Below, piece after piece: positions 52,001 to 64,000 of a DNA stretch of 64,000 bases. Source of the stretch: Luidia sarsii (taxonomy: Eukaryota > Echinodermata > Asteroidea > Paxillosida > Luidiidae); the NCBI GenBank assembly GCA_949987565.1, contig OX465104.1, positions 62,001 to 126,000 on the forward strand, written 5' to 3'. Numbering within the stretch: position 1 is the first letter of the stretch; the number at the start of each line of letters is the position of its first letter. Made by a program: the position numbers and the translations under genes. Under the pieces are notes generated by a model. That model was given only the letters and a program-made list of their open reading frames with translations. It searched no databases and was not told where the DNA came from.

Positions 52001-55000
52001 AGCTTCTTAAACTCCTCAAGGAGGTGCTGTCAGCAATCCTGCAGAATAAGAAACAAAAAAGACAGAAAAATGTTCAATACAATTTCAAGAACTGGTAAAA
52101 CTCTTTGGGAACAATCTCTCTAACAAGAATCTGAAACCCAACAGCAACAGCAGTTGCCATAGCGACAGATACTCATCTGATTCAATGTTCATCAGATGTA
52201 GAAATTTCTTCTTTAAATTTGTGGCTTTGACTTCAGCCTTCCATCCAAGTAATATTTTCTTTATCCTTAGAAGTTGAAATGATCGATAGGACTAAATGTT
52301 GTTTGACACAAACCTAATGGATTTGCTGTGATGTACTCCTCAAAAACAGGGTCATCCTAGTCACCCTCCTCCCTCCGTCCCTGCAGTATCTTCCAGGATG
52401 GAGGACAAGGCATCCTCTTGGCGGGTCACTCCATGGACTGCTCACATGTCTGCAGAAAAAAGGGAAGAAAAAAAAAACACTTGCCACCGACAAAGCTGGG
52501 CATCATTAGTCCAACATTCAAATGCAAACCTAACTTCTACTCTACTCTAGCACACCAACTCTCACACTCACACCACCCTACAGATCTTACCAAATTAGAC
52601 CTGGCTAAAACTTTACATTACGCCTGATCTATACAATCTTACTTCTGTCCCAAGCATTGAGCATCCTCTGCGATGGTCGTCTTCAGGAGCTTCCACTGGA
52701 ATCTGAAGGAAATAAAAATCCTTGCTTTTAAGATTTCATTGATGATGTCAAATACTTTCAAAGTGTACCATGACAATATTAATCATGTTAAATTAGAAGC
52801 ATGGATAGCAAAAGCTTTGTAATGAACTCACCGAAGAGTGGTGGAATTTTTTAATCAGTTTTTTCTTCTTGGGCTCTGGTCAGAATCCTGTTGGCACCAC
52901 TGGATCAGGGCAGGTAAGAGCTGAAGTAAAGGAAAAAGAACAAAACTTGCTCTTTAGGTTTTATTGATTAGATGCAATTCTCAATGGCAACAAGCATTTT
53001 GAATAAGAATTGCTTTACAACTTGAGGGATTGTTGAGTCTATTACACACCTCTAGTTAGTCTCATCTGCAATGTTGAGCTTCTTAAACTCCTCAAGGAGG
53101 TGCTGTCAGCAATCCTGCAGAATAAGAAACAAAAAAGACAGAAAAATGTTCAATACAATTTCAAGAACTGGTAAAACTCTTTGGGAACAATCTCTCTAAC
53201 AAGAATCTGAAACCCAACAGCAACAGCAGTTGCCATAGCGACAGATACTCATCTGATTCAATGTTCATCAGATGTAGAAATTTCTTCTTTAAATTTGTGG
53301 CTTTGACTTCAGCCTTCCATCCAAAAAATATTTTCTTTATCCTTAGAAGTTGAAATGATCGATAGGACTAAATGTTGTTTGACACAAACCTAATGGATTT
53401 GCTGTGATGTACTCCTCAAAAACAGGGTCATCCTAGTCACCCTCCTCCCTCCGTCCCTGCAGCATCTTCCAGGATGGAGGACAAGGCATCCTCTTGGCGG
53501 GTCACTCCATGGACTGCTCACATGTCTGCAGAAAAAAGGGAAGAAAAAAAAAACACTTGCCACCGACAAAGCTGGGCATCATTAGTCCAACATTCAAATG
53601 CAAACCTAACTTCTACTCTACTCTAGCACACCAACTCTCACACTCACACCACCCTACAGATCTTACCAAATTAGACCTGGCTAAAACTTTACATTACGCC
53701 TGATCTATACAATCTTACTTCTGTCCCAAGCATTGAGCATCCTCTGCGATGGTCGTCTTCAGGAGCTTCCACTGGAATCTGAAGAAAATAAAAATCCTTG
53801 CTTTTAAGATTTCATTGATGATGTCAAATACTTTCAAAGTGTACCATGACAATATTAATCATGTTAAATTAGAACCATGGATAGCAAAAGCTTTGTAATG
53901 AACTCACCGAAGAGTGGTGGAATTTTTTAATCAGTTTTTTCTTCTTGGGCTCTGGTCAGAATCCTGTTGGCACCACTGGATCAGGGCAGGTAAGAGCTGA
54001 AGTAAAGGAAAAAGAACAAAACTTGCTCTTTAGGTTTTATTGATTAGATGCAATTCTCAATGGCAACAAGCATTTTGAATAAGAATTGCTTTACAACTTG
54101 AGGTATTGTTGAGTCTATTACACACCTCTAGTTAGTCTCATCTGCAATGTTGAGCTTCTTAAACTCCTCAAGGAGGTGCTGTCAGCAATCCTGCAGAATG
54201 AGAAACAAAAAAGACAGAAAAATGTTCAATACAATTTCAAGAACTGGTAAAACTCTTTGGGAACAATCTCTCTAACAAGAATCTGAAACCCAACAGCAAC
54301 AGCAGTTGCCATAGCGACAGATACTCATCTGATTCAATGTTCATCAGATGTAGAAATTTCTTCTTTAAATTTGTGGCTTTGACTTCAGCCTTCCATCCAA
54401 ATAATATTTTCTTTATCCTTAGAAGTTGAAATGATCGATAGGACTAAATGTTGTTTGACACAAACCTAATGGATTTGCTGTGATGTACTCCTCAAAAACA
54501 GGGTCATCCTAGTCACCCTCCTCCCTCCGTCCCTGCAGTATCTTCCAGGATGGAGGACAAGGCATCCTCTTGGCGGGTCACTCCATGGACTGCTCACATG
54601 TCTGCAGAAAAAAGGGAAGAAAAAAAAAACACTTGCCCCCGACAAAGCTGGGCATCATTAGTCCAACATTCAAATGCAAACCTAACTTCTACTCTACTCT
54701 AGCACACCAACTCTCACACTCACACCACCCTACAGATCTTACCAAATTAGACCTGGCTAAAACTTTACATTACGCCTGATCTATACAATCTTACTTCTGT
54801 CCCAAGCATTGAGCATCCTCTGCGATGGTCGTCTTCAGGAGCTTCCACTGGAATCTGAAGAAAATAAAAATCCTTGCTTTTAAGATTTCATTGATGATGT
54901 CAAATACTTTCAAAGTGTACCATGACAATAATAATCATGTTAAATTAGAACCATGGATAGCAAAAGCTTTGTAATGAACTCACCGAAGAGTGGTGGAATT

Positions 55001-58000
55001 TTTTAATCAGTTTTTTCTTCTTGGGCTCTGGTCAGAATCCTGTTGGCACCACTGGATCAGGGCAGGTAAGAGCTGAAGTAAAGGAAAAAGAACAAAACTT
55101 GCTCTTTAGGTTTTATTGATTAGATGCAATTCTCAATGGCAACAAGCATTTTGAATAAGAATTGCTTTACAACTTGAGGTATTGTTGAGTCTATTACACA
55201 CCTCTAGTTAGTCTCATCTGCAATGTTGAGCTTCTTAAACTCCTCAAGGAGGTGCTGTCAGCAATCCTGCAGAATGAGAAACAAAAAAGACAGAAAAATG
55301 TTCAATACAATTTCAAGAACTGGTAAAACTCTTTGGGAACAATCTCTCTAACAAGAATCTGAAACCCAACAGCAACAGCAGTTGCCATAGCTACAGATAC
55401 TCATCTGATTCAATGTTCATCAGATGTAGAAATTTCTTCTTTAAATTTGTGGCTTTGACTTCAGCCTTCCATCCAAATAATATTTTCTTTATCCTTAGAA
55501 GTTGAAATGATCGATAGGACTAAATGTTGTTTGACACAAACCTAATGGATTTGCTGTGATGTACTCCTCAAAAACAGGGTCATCCTAGTCACCCTCCTCC
55601 CTCCGTCCCTGCAGTATCTTCCAGGATGGAGGACAAGGCATCCTCTTGGCGGGTCACTCCATGGACTGCTCACATGTCTGCAGAAAAAAGGGAAGAAAAA
55701 AAAAACACTTGCCCCCGACAAAGCTGGGCATCATTAGTCCAACATTCAAATGCAAACCTAACTTCTACTCTACTCTAGCACACCAACTCTCACACTCACA
55801 CCACCCTACAGATCTTACCAAATTAGACCTGGCTAAAACTTTACATTACGCCTGATCTATACAATCTTACTTCTGTCCCAAGCATTGAGCATCCTCTGCG
55901 ATGGTCGTCTTCAGGAGCTTCCACTGGAATCTGAAGAAAATAAAAATCCTTGCTTTTAAGATTTCATTGATGATGTCAAATACTTTCAAAGTGTACCATG
56001 ACAATAATAATCATGTTAAATTAGAACCATGGATAGCAAAAGCTTTGTAATGAACTCACCGAAGAGTGGTGGAATTTTTTAATCAGTTTTTTCTTCTTGG
56101 GCTCTGGTCAGAATCCTGTTGGCACCACTGGATCAGGGCAGGTAAGAGCTGAAGTAAAGGAAAAAGAACAAAACTTGCTCTTTAGGTTTTATTGATTAGA
56201 TGCAATTCTCAATGGCAACAAGCATTTTGAATAAGAATTGCTTTACAACTTGAGGTATTGTTGAGTCTATTACACACGTCTAGTTAGTCTCATCTGCAAT
56301 GTTGAGCTTCTTAAACTCCTCAAGGAGGTGCTGTCAGCAATCCTGCAGAATGAGAAACAAAAAAGACAGAAAAATGTTCAATACAATTTCAAGAACTGGT
56401 AAAACTCTTTGGGAACAATCTCTCTAACAAGAATCTGAAACCCAACAGCAACAGCAGTTGCCATAGCGACAGATACTCATCTGATTCAATGTTCATCAGA
56501 TGTAGAAATTTCTTCTTTAAATTTGTGGCTTTGACTTCAGCCTTCCATCCAAATAATATTTTCTTTATCCTTAGAAGTTGAAATGATCGATAGGACTAAA
56601 TGTTGTTTGACACAAACCTAATGGATTTGCTGTGATGTACTCCTCAAAAACAGGGTCATCCTAGTCACCCTCCTCCCTCCGTCCCTGCAGTATCTTCCAG
56701 GATGGAGGACAAGGCATCCTCTTGGCGGGTCACTCCATGGACTGCTCACATGTCTGCAGAAAAAAGGGAAGAAAAAAAAAACACTTGCCCCCGACAAAGC
56801 TGGGCATCATTAGTCCAACATTCAAATGCAAACCTAACTTCTACTCTACTCTAGCACACCAACTCTCACACTCACACCACCCTACAGATCTTACCAAATT
56901 AGACCTGGCTAAAACTTTACATTACGCCTGATCTATACAATCTTACTTCTGTCCCAAGCATTGAGCATCCTCTGCGATGGTCGTCTTCAGGAGCTTCCAC
57001 TGGAATCTGAAGAAAATAAAAATCCTTGCTTTTAAGATTTCATTGATGATGTCAAATATTTTCAAAGTGTACCATGACAATATTAATCATGTTAAATTAG
57101 AAGCATGGATAGCAAAAGCTTTGTAATGAACTCACCGAAGAGTGGTGGAATTTTTTAATCAGTTTTTTCTTCTTGGGCTCTGGTCAGAATCCTGTTGGCA
57201 CCACTGGGTCAGGGCAGGTAAGAGCTGAAGTAAAGGGAAAAGAACAAAACTTGCTCTTTAGGTTTTATTGATTAGATGCAATTCTCAATGGCAACAAGCA
57301 TTTTGAATAAGAATTGCTTTACAACTTGAGGGATTGTTGAGTCTATTACACACCTCTAGTTAGTCTCATCTGCAATGTTGAGCTTCTTAAACTCCTCAAG
57401 GAGGTGCTGTCAGCAATCCTGCAGAATAAGAAACAAAAAAGACAGAAAAATGTTCAATACAATTTCAAGAACTGGTAAAACTCTTTGGGAACAATCTCTC
57501 TAACAAGAATCTGAAACCCAACAGCAACAGCAGTTGCCATAGCGACAGATACTCATCTGATTCAATGTTCATCAGATGTAGAAATTTCTTCTTTAAATTT
57601 GTGGCTTTGACTTCAGCCTTCCATCCAAATAATATTTTCTTTATCCTTAGAAGTTGAAATGATCGATAGGACTAAATGTTGTTTGACACAAACCTAATGG
57701 ATTTGCTGTCATGTACTCCTCAAAAACAGGGTCATCCTAGTCACCCTCCTCCCTCCGTCCCTGCAGCATCTTCCAGGATGGAGGACAAGGCATCCTCTTG
57801 GCGGGTCACTCCATGGACTGCTCACATGTCTGCAGAAGAAAGGGAAGAAAAAAAAAACACTTGCCACCGACAAAGCTGGGCATCATTAGTCCAACATTCA
57901 AATGCAAACCTAACTTCTACTCTACTCTAGCACACCAACTCTCACACTCACACCCCCCTACAGATCTTACCAAATTAGACCTGGCTAAAACTTTACATTA

Positions 58001-61000
58001 CGCCTGATCTATACAATCTTACTTCTGTCCCAAGCATTGAGCATCCTCTGCGATGGTCGTCTTCAGGAGCTTCCACTGGAATCTGAAGAAAATAAAAATC
58101 CTTGCTTTTAAGATTTCATTGATGATGTCAAATATTTTCAAAGTGTACCATGACAATATTAATCATGTTAAATTAGAACCATGGATAGCAAAAGCTTTGT
58201 AATGAACTCACCGAAGAGTGGTGGAATTTTTTAATCAGTTTTTTCTTCTTGGGCTCTGGTCAGAATCCTGTTGGCACCACTGGATCAGGGCAGGTAAGAG
58301 CTGAAGTAAAGGAAATAGAACAAAACTTGCTCTTTAGGTTTTATTGATTAGATGCAATTCTCAATGGCAACAAGCATTTTGAATAAGAATTGCTTTACAA
58401 CTTGAGGGATTGTTGAGTCTATTACACACCTCTAGTTAGTCTCATCTGCAATGTTGAGCTTCTTAAACTCCTCAAGGAGGTGCTGTCAGCAATCCTGCAG
58501 AATAAGAAACAAAAAAGACAGAAAAATGTTCAATACAATTTCAAGAACTGATCAAACTCTTTGGGAACAATCTCTCTAACAAGAATCTGAAACCCAACAG
58601 CAACAGCAGTTGCCATAGCGACAGATACTCATCTGATTCAATGTTCATCAGATGTAGAAATTTCTTCTTTAAATTTGTGGCTTTGACTTCAGCCTTCCAT
58701 CCAAATAATATTTTCTTTATCCTTAGAAGTTGAAATGATCGATAGGACTAAATGTTGTTTGACACAAACCTAATGGATTTGCTGTGATGTACTCCTCAAA
58801 AACAGGGTCATCCTAGTCACCCTCCTCCCTCCGTCCCTGCAGCATCTTCCAGGATGGAGGACAAGGCATCCTCTTGGCGGGTCACTCCATGGACTGCTCA
58901 CATGTCTGCAGAAAAAAGGGAAGAAAAAAAAAACACTTGCCACCGACAAAGCTGGGCATCATTAGTCCAACATTCAAATGCAAACCTAACTTCTACTCTA
59001 CTCTAGCACACCAACTCTCACACTCACACCACCCTACAGATCTTACCAAATTAGACCTGGCTAAAAGTTTACATTACGCCTGATCTATACAATCTTACTT
59101 CTGTCCCAAGCATTGAGCATCCTCTGCGATGGTCGTCTTCAGGAGCTTCCACTGGAATCTGAAGAAAATAAAAATCCTTGCTTTTAAGATTTCATTGATG
59201 ATGTCAAATATTTTCAAAGTGTACCATGACAATATTAATCATGTTAAATTAGAACCATGGATAGCAAAAGCTTTGTAATGAACTCACCGAAGAGTGTTGG
59301 AATTTTTTAATCAGTTTTTTCTTCTTGGGCTCTGGTCAGAATCCTGTTGGCACCACTGGATCAGGGCAGGTAAGAGCTGAAGTAAAGGAAAAAGAACAAA
59401 ACTTGCTCTTTAGGTTTTATTGATTAGATGCAATTCTCAATGGCAACAAGCATTTTGAATAAGAATTGCTTTACAACTTGAGGGATTGTTGAGTCTATTA
59501 CACACCTCTAGTTAGTCTCATCTGCAATGTTGAGCTTCTTAAACTCCTCAAGGAGGTGCTGTCAGCAATCCTGCAGAATGAGAAACAAAAAAGACAGACA
59601 GAAAAATGTTCAATACAATTTCAAGAACTGATCAAACTCTTTGGGAACAATCTCTCTAACAAGATTCTGAAACCCAACAGCAACAGCAGTTGCCATAGCG
59701 ACAGATACTCATATGATTCAATGTTCATCAGATGTAGAAATTTCTTCTTTAAATTTGTGGCTTTGACTTCAGCCTTCCATCCAAATAATATTTTCTTTAT
59801 CCTTAGAAGTTGAAATGATCGATAGGACTAAATGTTGTTTGACACAAACCTAATGGATTTGCTGTGATGTACTCCTCAAAAACAGGGTCATCCTAGTCAC
59901 CCTCCTCCCTCCGTCCCTGCAGTATCTTCCAGGATGGAGGACAAGGCATCATCTTGGCGGGTCACTCCATGGACTGCTCACATGTCTGCAGAAAAAAGGG
60001 AAGAAAAAAAAAACACTTGCCCCCGACAAAGCTGGGCATCATTAGTCCAACATTCAAATGCAAACCTAACTTCTACTCTACTCTAGCACACCAACTCTCA
60101 CACTCACACCACCCTACAGATCTTACCAAATTAGACCTGGCTAAAACTTTACATTACGCCTGATCTATACAATCTTACTTCTGTCCCAAGCATTGAGCAT
60201 CCTCTGCGATGGTCGTCTTCAGGAGCTTCCACTGGAATCTGAAGAAAATAAAAATCCTTGCTTTTAAGATTTCATTGATGATGTCAAATACTTTCAAAGT
60301 GTACCATGACAATATTAATCATGTTAAATTAGAAGCATGGATAGCAAAAGCTTTGTAATGAACTCACCGAAGAGTGGTGGAATTTTTTAATCAGTTTTTT
60401 CTTCTTGGGCTCCGGTCAGAATCCTGTTGGCACCACTGGATCAGGGCAGGTAAGAGCTGAAGTAAAGGAAAAAGAACAAAACTTGCTCTTTAGGTTTTAT
60501 TGATTAGATGCAATTCTCAATGGCAACAAGCATTTTGAATAAGAATTGCTTTACAACTTGAGGGATTGTTGAGTCTATTACACACCTCTAGTTAGTCTCA
60601 TCTGCAATGTTGAGCTTCTTAAACTCCTCAAGGAGGTGCTGTCAGCAATCCTGCAGAATAAGAAACAAAAAAGACAGAAAAATGTTCAATACAATTTCAA
60701 GAACTGGTAAAACTCTTTGGGAACAATCTCTCTAACAAGAATCTGAAACCCAACAGCAACAGCAGTTGCCATAGCGACAGATACTCATCTGATTCAATGT
60801 CCATCAGATGTAGAAATTTCTTCTTTAAATTTGTGGCTTTGACTTCAGCCTTCCATCCAAATAATATTTTCTTTATCCTTAGAAGTTGAAATGATCGATA
60901 GGACTAAATGTTGTTTGACACAAACCTAATGGATTTGCTGTGATGTACTCCTCAAAAACAGGGTCATCCTAGTCACCCTCCTCCCTCCGTCCCTGCAGCA

Positions 61001-62006
61001 TCTTCCAGGATGGAGGACAAGGCATCCTCTTGGCGGGTCACTCCATGGACTGCTCACATGTCTGCAGAAAAAAGGGAAAAAAAAAAAACACATGCCACCG
61101 ACAAAGCTGGGCATCATTAGTCCAACATTCAAATGCAAACCTAACTTCTACTCTACTCTAGCACACCAACTCTCACACTCACACCACCCTACAGATCTTA
61201 CCAAATTAGACCTGGCTAAAACTTTACATTACGCCTGATCTATACAATCTTACTTCTGTCCCAAGCATTGAGCATCCTCTGCGATGGTCGTCTTCAGGAG
61301 CTTCCACTGGAATCTGAAGAAAATAAAAATCCTTGCTTTTAAGATTTCATTGATGATGTCAAATATTTTCAAAGTGTACCATGACAATATTAATCATGTT
61401 AAATTAGAACCATGGATAGCAAAAGCTTTGTAATGAACTCACCGAAGAGTGGTGGAATTTTTTAATCAGTTTTTTCTTCTTGGGCTCTGGTCAGAATCCT
61501 GTTGGCACCACTGGATCAGGGCAGGTAAGAGCTGAAGTAAAGGAAAAAGAACAAAACTTGCTCTTTAGGTTTTATTGATTAGATGCAATTCTCAATGGCA
61601 ACAAGCATTTTGAATAAGAATTGCTTTACAACTTGAGGGATTGTTGAGTCTATTACACACCTCTAGTTAGTCTCATCTGCAATGTTGAGCTTCTTAAACT
61701 CCTCAAGGAGGTGCTGTCAGCAATCCAGCAGAATGAGAAACAAAAAAGACAGAAAAATGTTCAATACAATTTCAAGAACTGATCAAACTCTTTGGGAACA
61801 ATCTCTCTAACAAGATTCTGAAACCCAACAGCAACAGCAGTTGCCATAGCGACAGATACTCATCTGATTCAATGTTCATCAGATGTAGAAAATTCTTCTT
61901 TAAATTTGTGGCTTTGACTTCAGCCTTCCATCCAAATAATATTTTCTTTATCCTTAGAAGTTGAAATGATCGATAGGACTAAATGTTGTTTGACACAAAC
62001 CTAATG
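43010..62006. repeat. 19-kb higher-order repeat, copy 2
   Basis: Same 17-unit type order and same transposon position as copy 1. Shared private variants include CATCTCTGCAG (27370 and 46367), CCAAAAAATATT (34325 and 53322), CACACGTCTAG (37276 and 56273), CTCATATGATTC (40711 and 59708) and ACACATGCC (42092 and 61089). I found two differences: an extra ACAG near 44907 (none at the matching site near 25911), and G at 57137 against A at 38140. The duplication is therefore very recent, or is an assembly artefact. Confidence 0.93.
49159..49854. mobile_element. 696-bp piggyBac-type MITE, copy 2
   Basis: Same ends, same TTAA flanks (49155-49158 and 49855-49858) and same insertion site as copy 1, exactly 18,997 bp away. 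Flanking unit variants are also shared, for example CATCTTATTCAATG just to the right (31024 and 50021). It arose by duplication of the host array block, not by a second transposition. Confidence 0.93.
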
Positions 62007-64000
62007 GATTTGCTGTGATGTACTCCTCAAAAACAGGGTCATCCTAGTCACCCTCCTCCCTCCGTCCCTGCAGTATCTTCCAGGATGGAGGACAAGGCAT
62101 CCTCTTGGCGGGTCACTCCATGGACTGCTCACATGTCTGCAGAAGAAAGGGAAGAAAAAAAAAACACTTGCCACCGACAAAGCTGGGCATCATTAGTCCA
62201 ACATTCAAATGCAAACCTAACTTCTACTCTACTCTAGCACACCAACTCTCACACTCACACCCCCCTACAGATCTTACCAAATTAGACCTGGCTAAAACTT
62301 TACATTACGCCTGATCTATACAATCTTACTTCTGTCCCAAGCATTGAGCATCCTCTGCGATGGTCGTCTTCAGGAGCTTCCACTGGAATCTGAAGAAAAT
62401 AAAAATCCTTGCTTTTAAGATTTCATTGATGATGTCAAATATTTTCAAAGTGTACCATGACAATATTAATCATGTTAAATTAGAACCATGGATAGCAAAA
62501 GCTTTGTAATGAACTCACCGAAGAGTGGTGGAATTTTTTAATCAGTTTTTTCTTCTTGGGCTCTGGTCAGAATCCTGTTGGCACCACTGGATCAGGGCAG
62601 GTAAGAGCTGAAGTAAAGGAAAAAGAACAAAACTTGCTCTTTAGGTTTTATTGATTAGATGCAATTCTCAATGGCAACAAGCATTTTGAATAAGAATTGC
62701 TTTACAACTTGAGGGATTGTTGAGTCTATTACACACCTCTAGTTAGTCTCATCCGCAATGTTGAGCTTCTTAAACTCCTCAAGGAGGTGCTGTCAGCAAT
62801 CCTGCAGAATGAGAAACAAAAAAAGACAGAAAAATGTTCAATACAATTTCAAGAACTGATCAAACTCTTTGGGAACAATCTCTCTAACAAGAATCTGAAA
62901 CCCAACAGCAACAGCAGTTGCCATAGCGACAGATACTCATCTGATTCAATGTTCATCATATGTAGAAATTTCTTCTTTAAATTTGTGGCTTTGACTTCAG
63001 CCTTCCATCCAAATAATATTTTCTTTATCCTTAGAAGTTGAAATGATCGATAGGACTAAATGTTGTTTGACACAAACCTAATGGATTTGCTGTGATGTAC
63101 TCCTCAAAAACAGGGTCATCCTAGTCACCCTCCTCCCTCCGTCCCTGCAGTATCTTCCAGGATGGAGGACAAGGCATCATCTTGGCGGGTCACTCCATGG
63201 ACTGCTCACATGTCTGCAGAAAAAAGGGAAGAAAAAAAAAACACTTGCCCCCGACAAAGCTGGGCATCATTAGTCCAACATTCAAATGCAAACCTAACTT
63301 CTACTCTACTCTAGCACACCAACTCTCACACTCACACCACCCTACAGATCTTACCAAATTAGACCTGGCTAAAACTTTACATTACGCCTGATCTATACAA
63401 TCTTACTTCTGTCCCAAGCATTGAGCATCCTCTGCGATGGTCGTCTTCAGGAGCTTCCACTGGAATCTGAAGAAAATAAAAATCCTTGCTTTTAAGATTT
63501 CATTGATGATGTCAAATACTTTCAAAGTGTACCATGACAATATTAATCATGTTAAATTAGAACCATGGATAGCAAAAGCTTTGTAATGAACTCACCGAAG
63601 AGTGGTGGAATTTTTTAATCAGTTTTTTCTTCTTGGGCTCTTGTCAGAATGCTGTTGGCACCACTGGATCAGGGCAGGTAAGAGCTGAAGTAAAGGAAAA
63701 AGAACAAAACTTGCTCTTTAGGTTTTATTGATTAGATGCAATTCTCAATGGCAACAAGCATTTTGAATAAGAATTGCTTTACAACTTGAGGGATTGTTGA
63801 GTCTATTACACACCTCTAGTTAGTCTCATCTGCAATGTTGAGCTTCTTAAACTCCTCAAGGAGGTGCTGTCAGCAATCCTGCAGAATGAGAAACAAAAAA
63901 GACAGAAAAATGTTCAATACAATTTCAAGAACTGATCAAACTCTTTGGGAACAATCTCTCTAACAAGAATCTGAAACCCAACAGCAACAGCAGTTGCCAT
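62007..64000. repeat. Array units after the 19-kb duplication, mosaic
   Basis: The units here do not start a third 19-kb copy. The unit at 62085 combines the GTATCTTCC form upstream with GAAGAAAGGGAAG and the ACACCCCCCTAC variant, otherwise seen only at about 38950 and 57947, which are units with GCATCTTCC. The next unit has CATCCGCAATG (62751), as in units near 23693 and 25838, and one extra A in the A run near 62820. This looks like a recombination junction. The array continues past 64000. Confidence 0.8.

Larger units (their letters stand above)
5218..64000. repeat. Macrosatellite: about 53 head-to-tail units of ~1076 bp, continuing beyond the window
   Basis: The landmark GGATGGAGGRC recurs with spacing of 1074-1080 bp from 5810 to 63160. 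ATG positions of this landmark include 5812, 6889, 7966, 9040, 10116, 11191, 12267, 13342, 14417, 15493, 16567, 17643, 18718, 19792, 20868, 21943, 23019, 24095 and so on; the only larger steps are the two 700-bp transposon insertions. I count 53 landmarks. Units differ by scattered substitutions and by the length of an A tract after GGGAAG. All are in one orientation. Each carries the exon-like segments A, B, C and D on the minus strand. No rRNA, tRNA or histone gene lies in the unit, so this is not a standard multicopy gene cluster. Confidence 0.98.

Noticed and set aside
5218..64000. One giant gene translated through all repeated exons
   Set aside because: Segment D has stops in all three frames, segment A stops in its best frame, and segment B has lost its ancestral donor. 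Only a skipped-exon or non-coding model survives.
5218..64000. Centromeric satellite with a CENP-B box
   Set aside because: The few CpG-containing words in the unit include no TTCG core, so no CENP-B-box-like motif is present. A centromeric role is not supported by sequence alone.
5218..64000. CRISPR or ribosomal DNA array
   Set aside because: The unit is over 1 kb with no short repeat-spacer pattern and no rRNA-like sequence.

Overview
This is eukaryotic, almost certainly animal, DNA. Short exon-like segments sit among AT-rich introns, simple repeats and small inverted-repeat transposons, and nothing resembles a dense prokaryotic gene layout. I cannot name the species. No complete, confidently functional protein gene is visible. 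About 92% of the window is one tandem array.

Layout. (1) 1-560: a 43-bp minisatellite running in from the left edge. (2) 560-3240: a repeat-rich stretch holding an unrecognised open stretch, a short tandem duplication, a degenerate tRNA-like sequence, a 516-bp inverted-repeat element (1917-2432), a CA/GC simple repeat, AT-rich low-complexity DNA and a possible second inverted-repeat element (2903-3237). (3) 3340-5245: a minus-strand, gene-like region with short segments bounded by splice-site-like signals. It contains one diverged copy of the unit that makes up the array (about 4228-5217) and part of a second. (4) 5218-64000: about 53 head-to-tail copies of a ~1076-bp unit, continuing past the right edge.

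The array has internal order. Copies fall into two main variant types. A three-unit periodicity is visible at about 16.2-22.9 kb. A block of 17 units plus one inserted transposon (18,993 bp) is then repeated head to tail (24017-43009 and 43010-62006), and I could find only two differences between the two copies. Each copy carries the same 696-bp, TTAA-flanked, piggyBac-type non-autonomous element at the same site (30162-30857 and 49159-49854), so the transposon landed before the 19-kb duplication.

Main interpretation. The array looks like a macrosatellite born from part of a gene. Its unit keeps exon-like segments with splice signals on the minus strand, and the diverged left-edge copies share reading-frame features with it. 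One of the four segments has stops in all three frames, so the array cannot be translated straight through as one giant protein. It is more likely a non-coding or pseudogenised amplification. The order of events read from the sequence is: gene segment, single diverged unit, tandem expansion, local multi-unit duplications, piggyBac insertion, 19-kb duplication, and small later changes. A mis-assembled 19-kb duplication remains possible.
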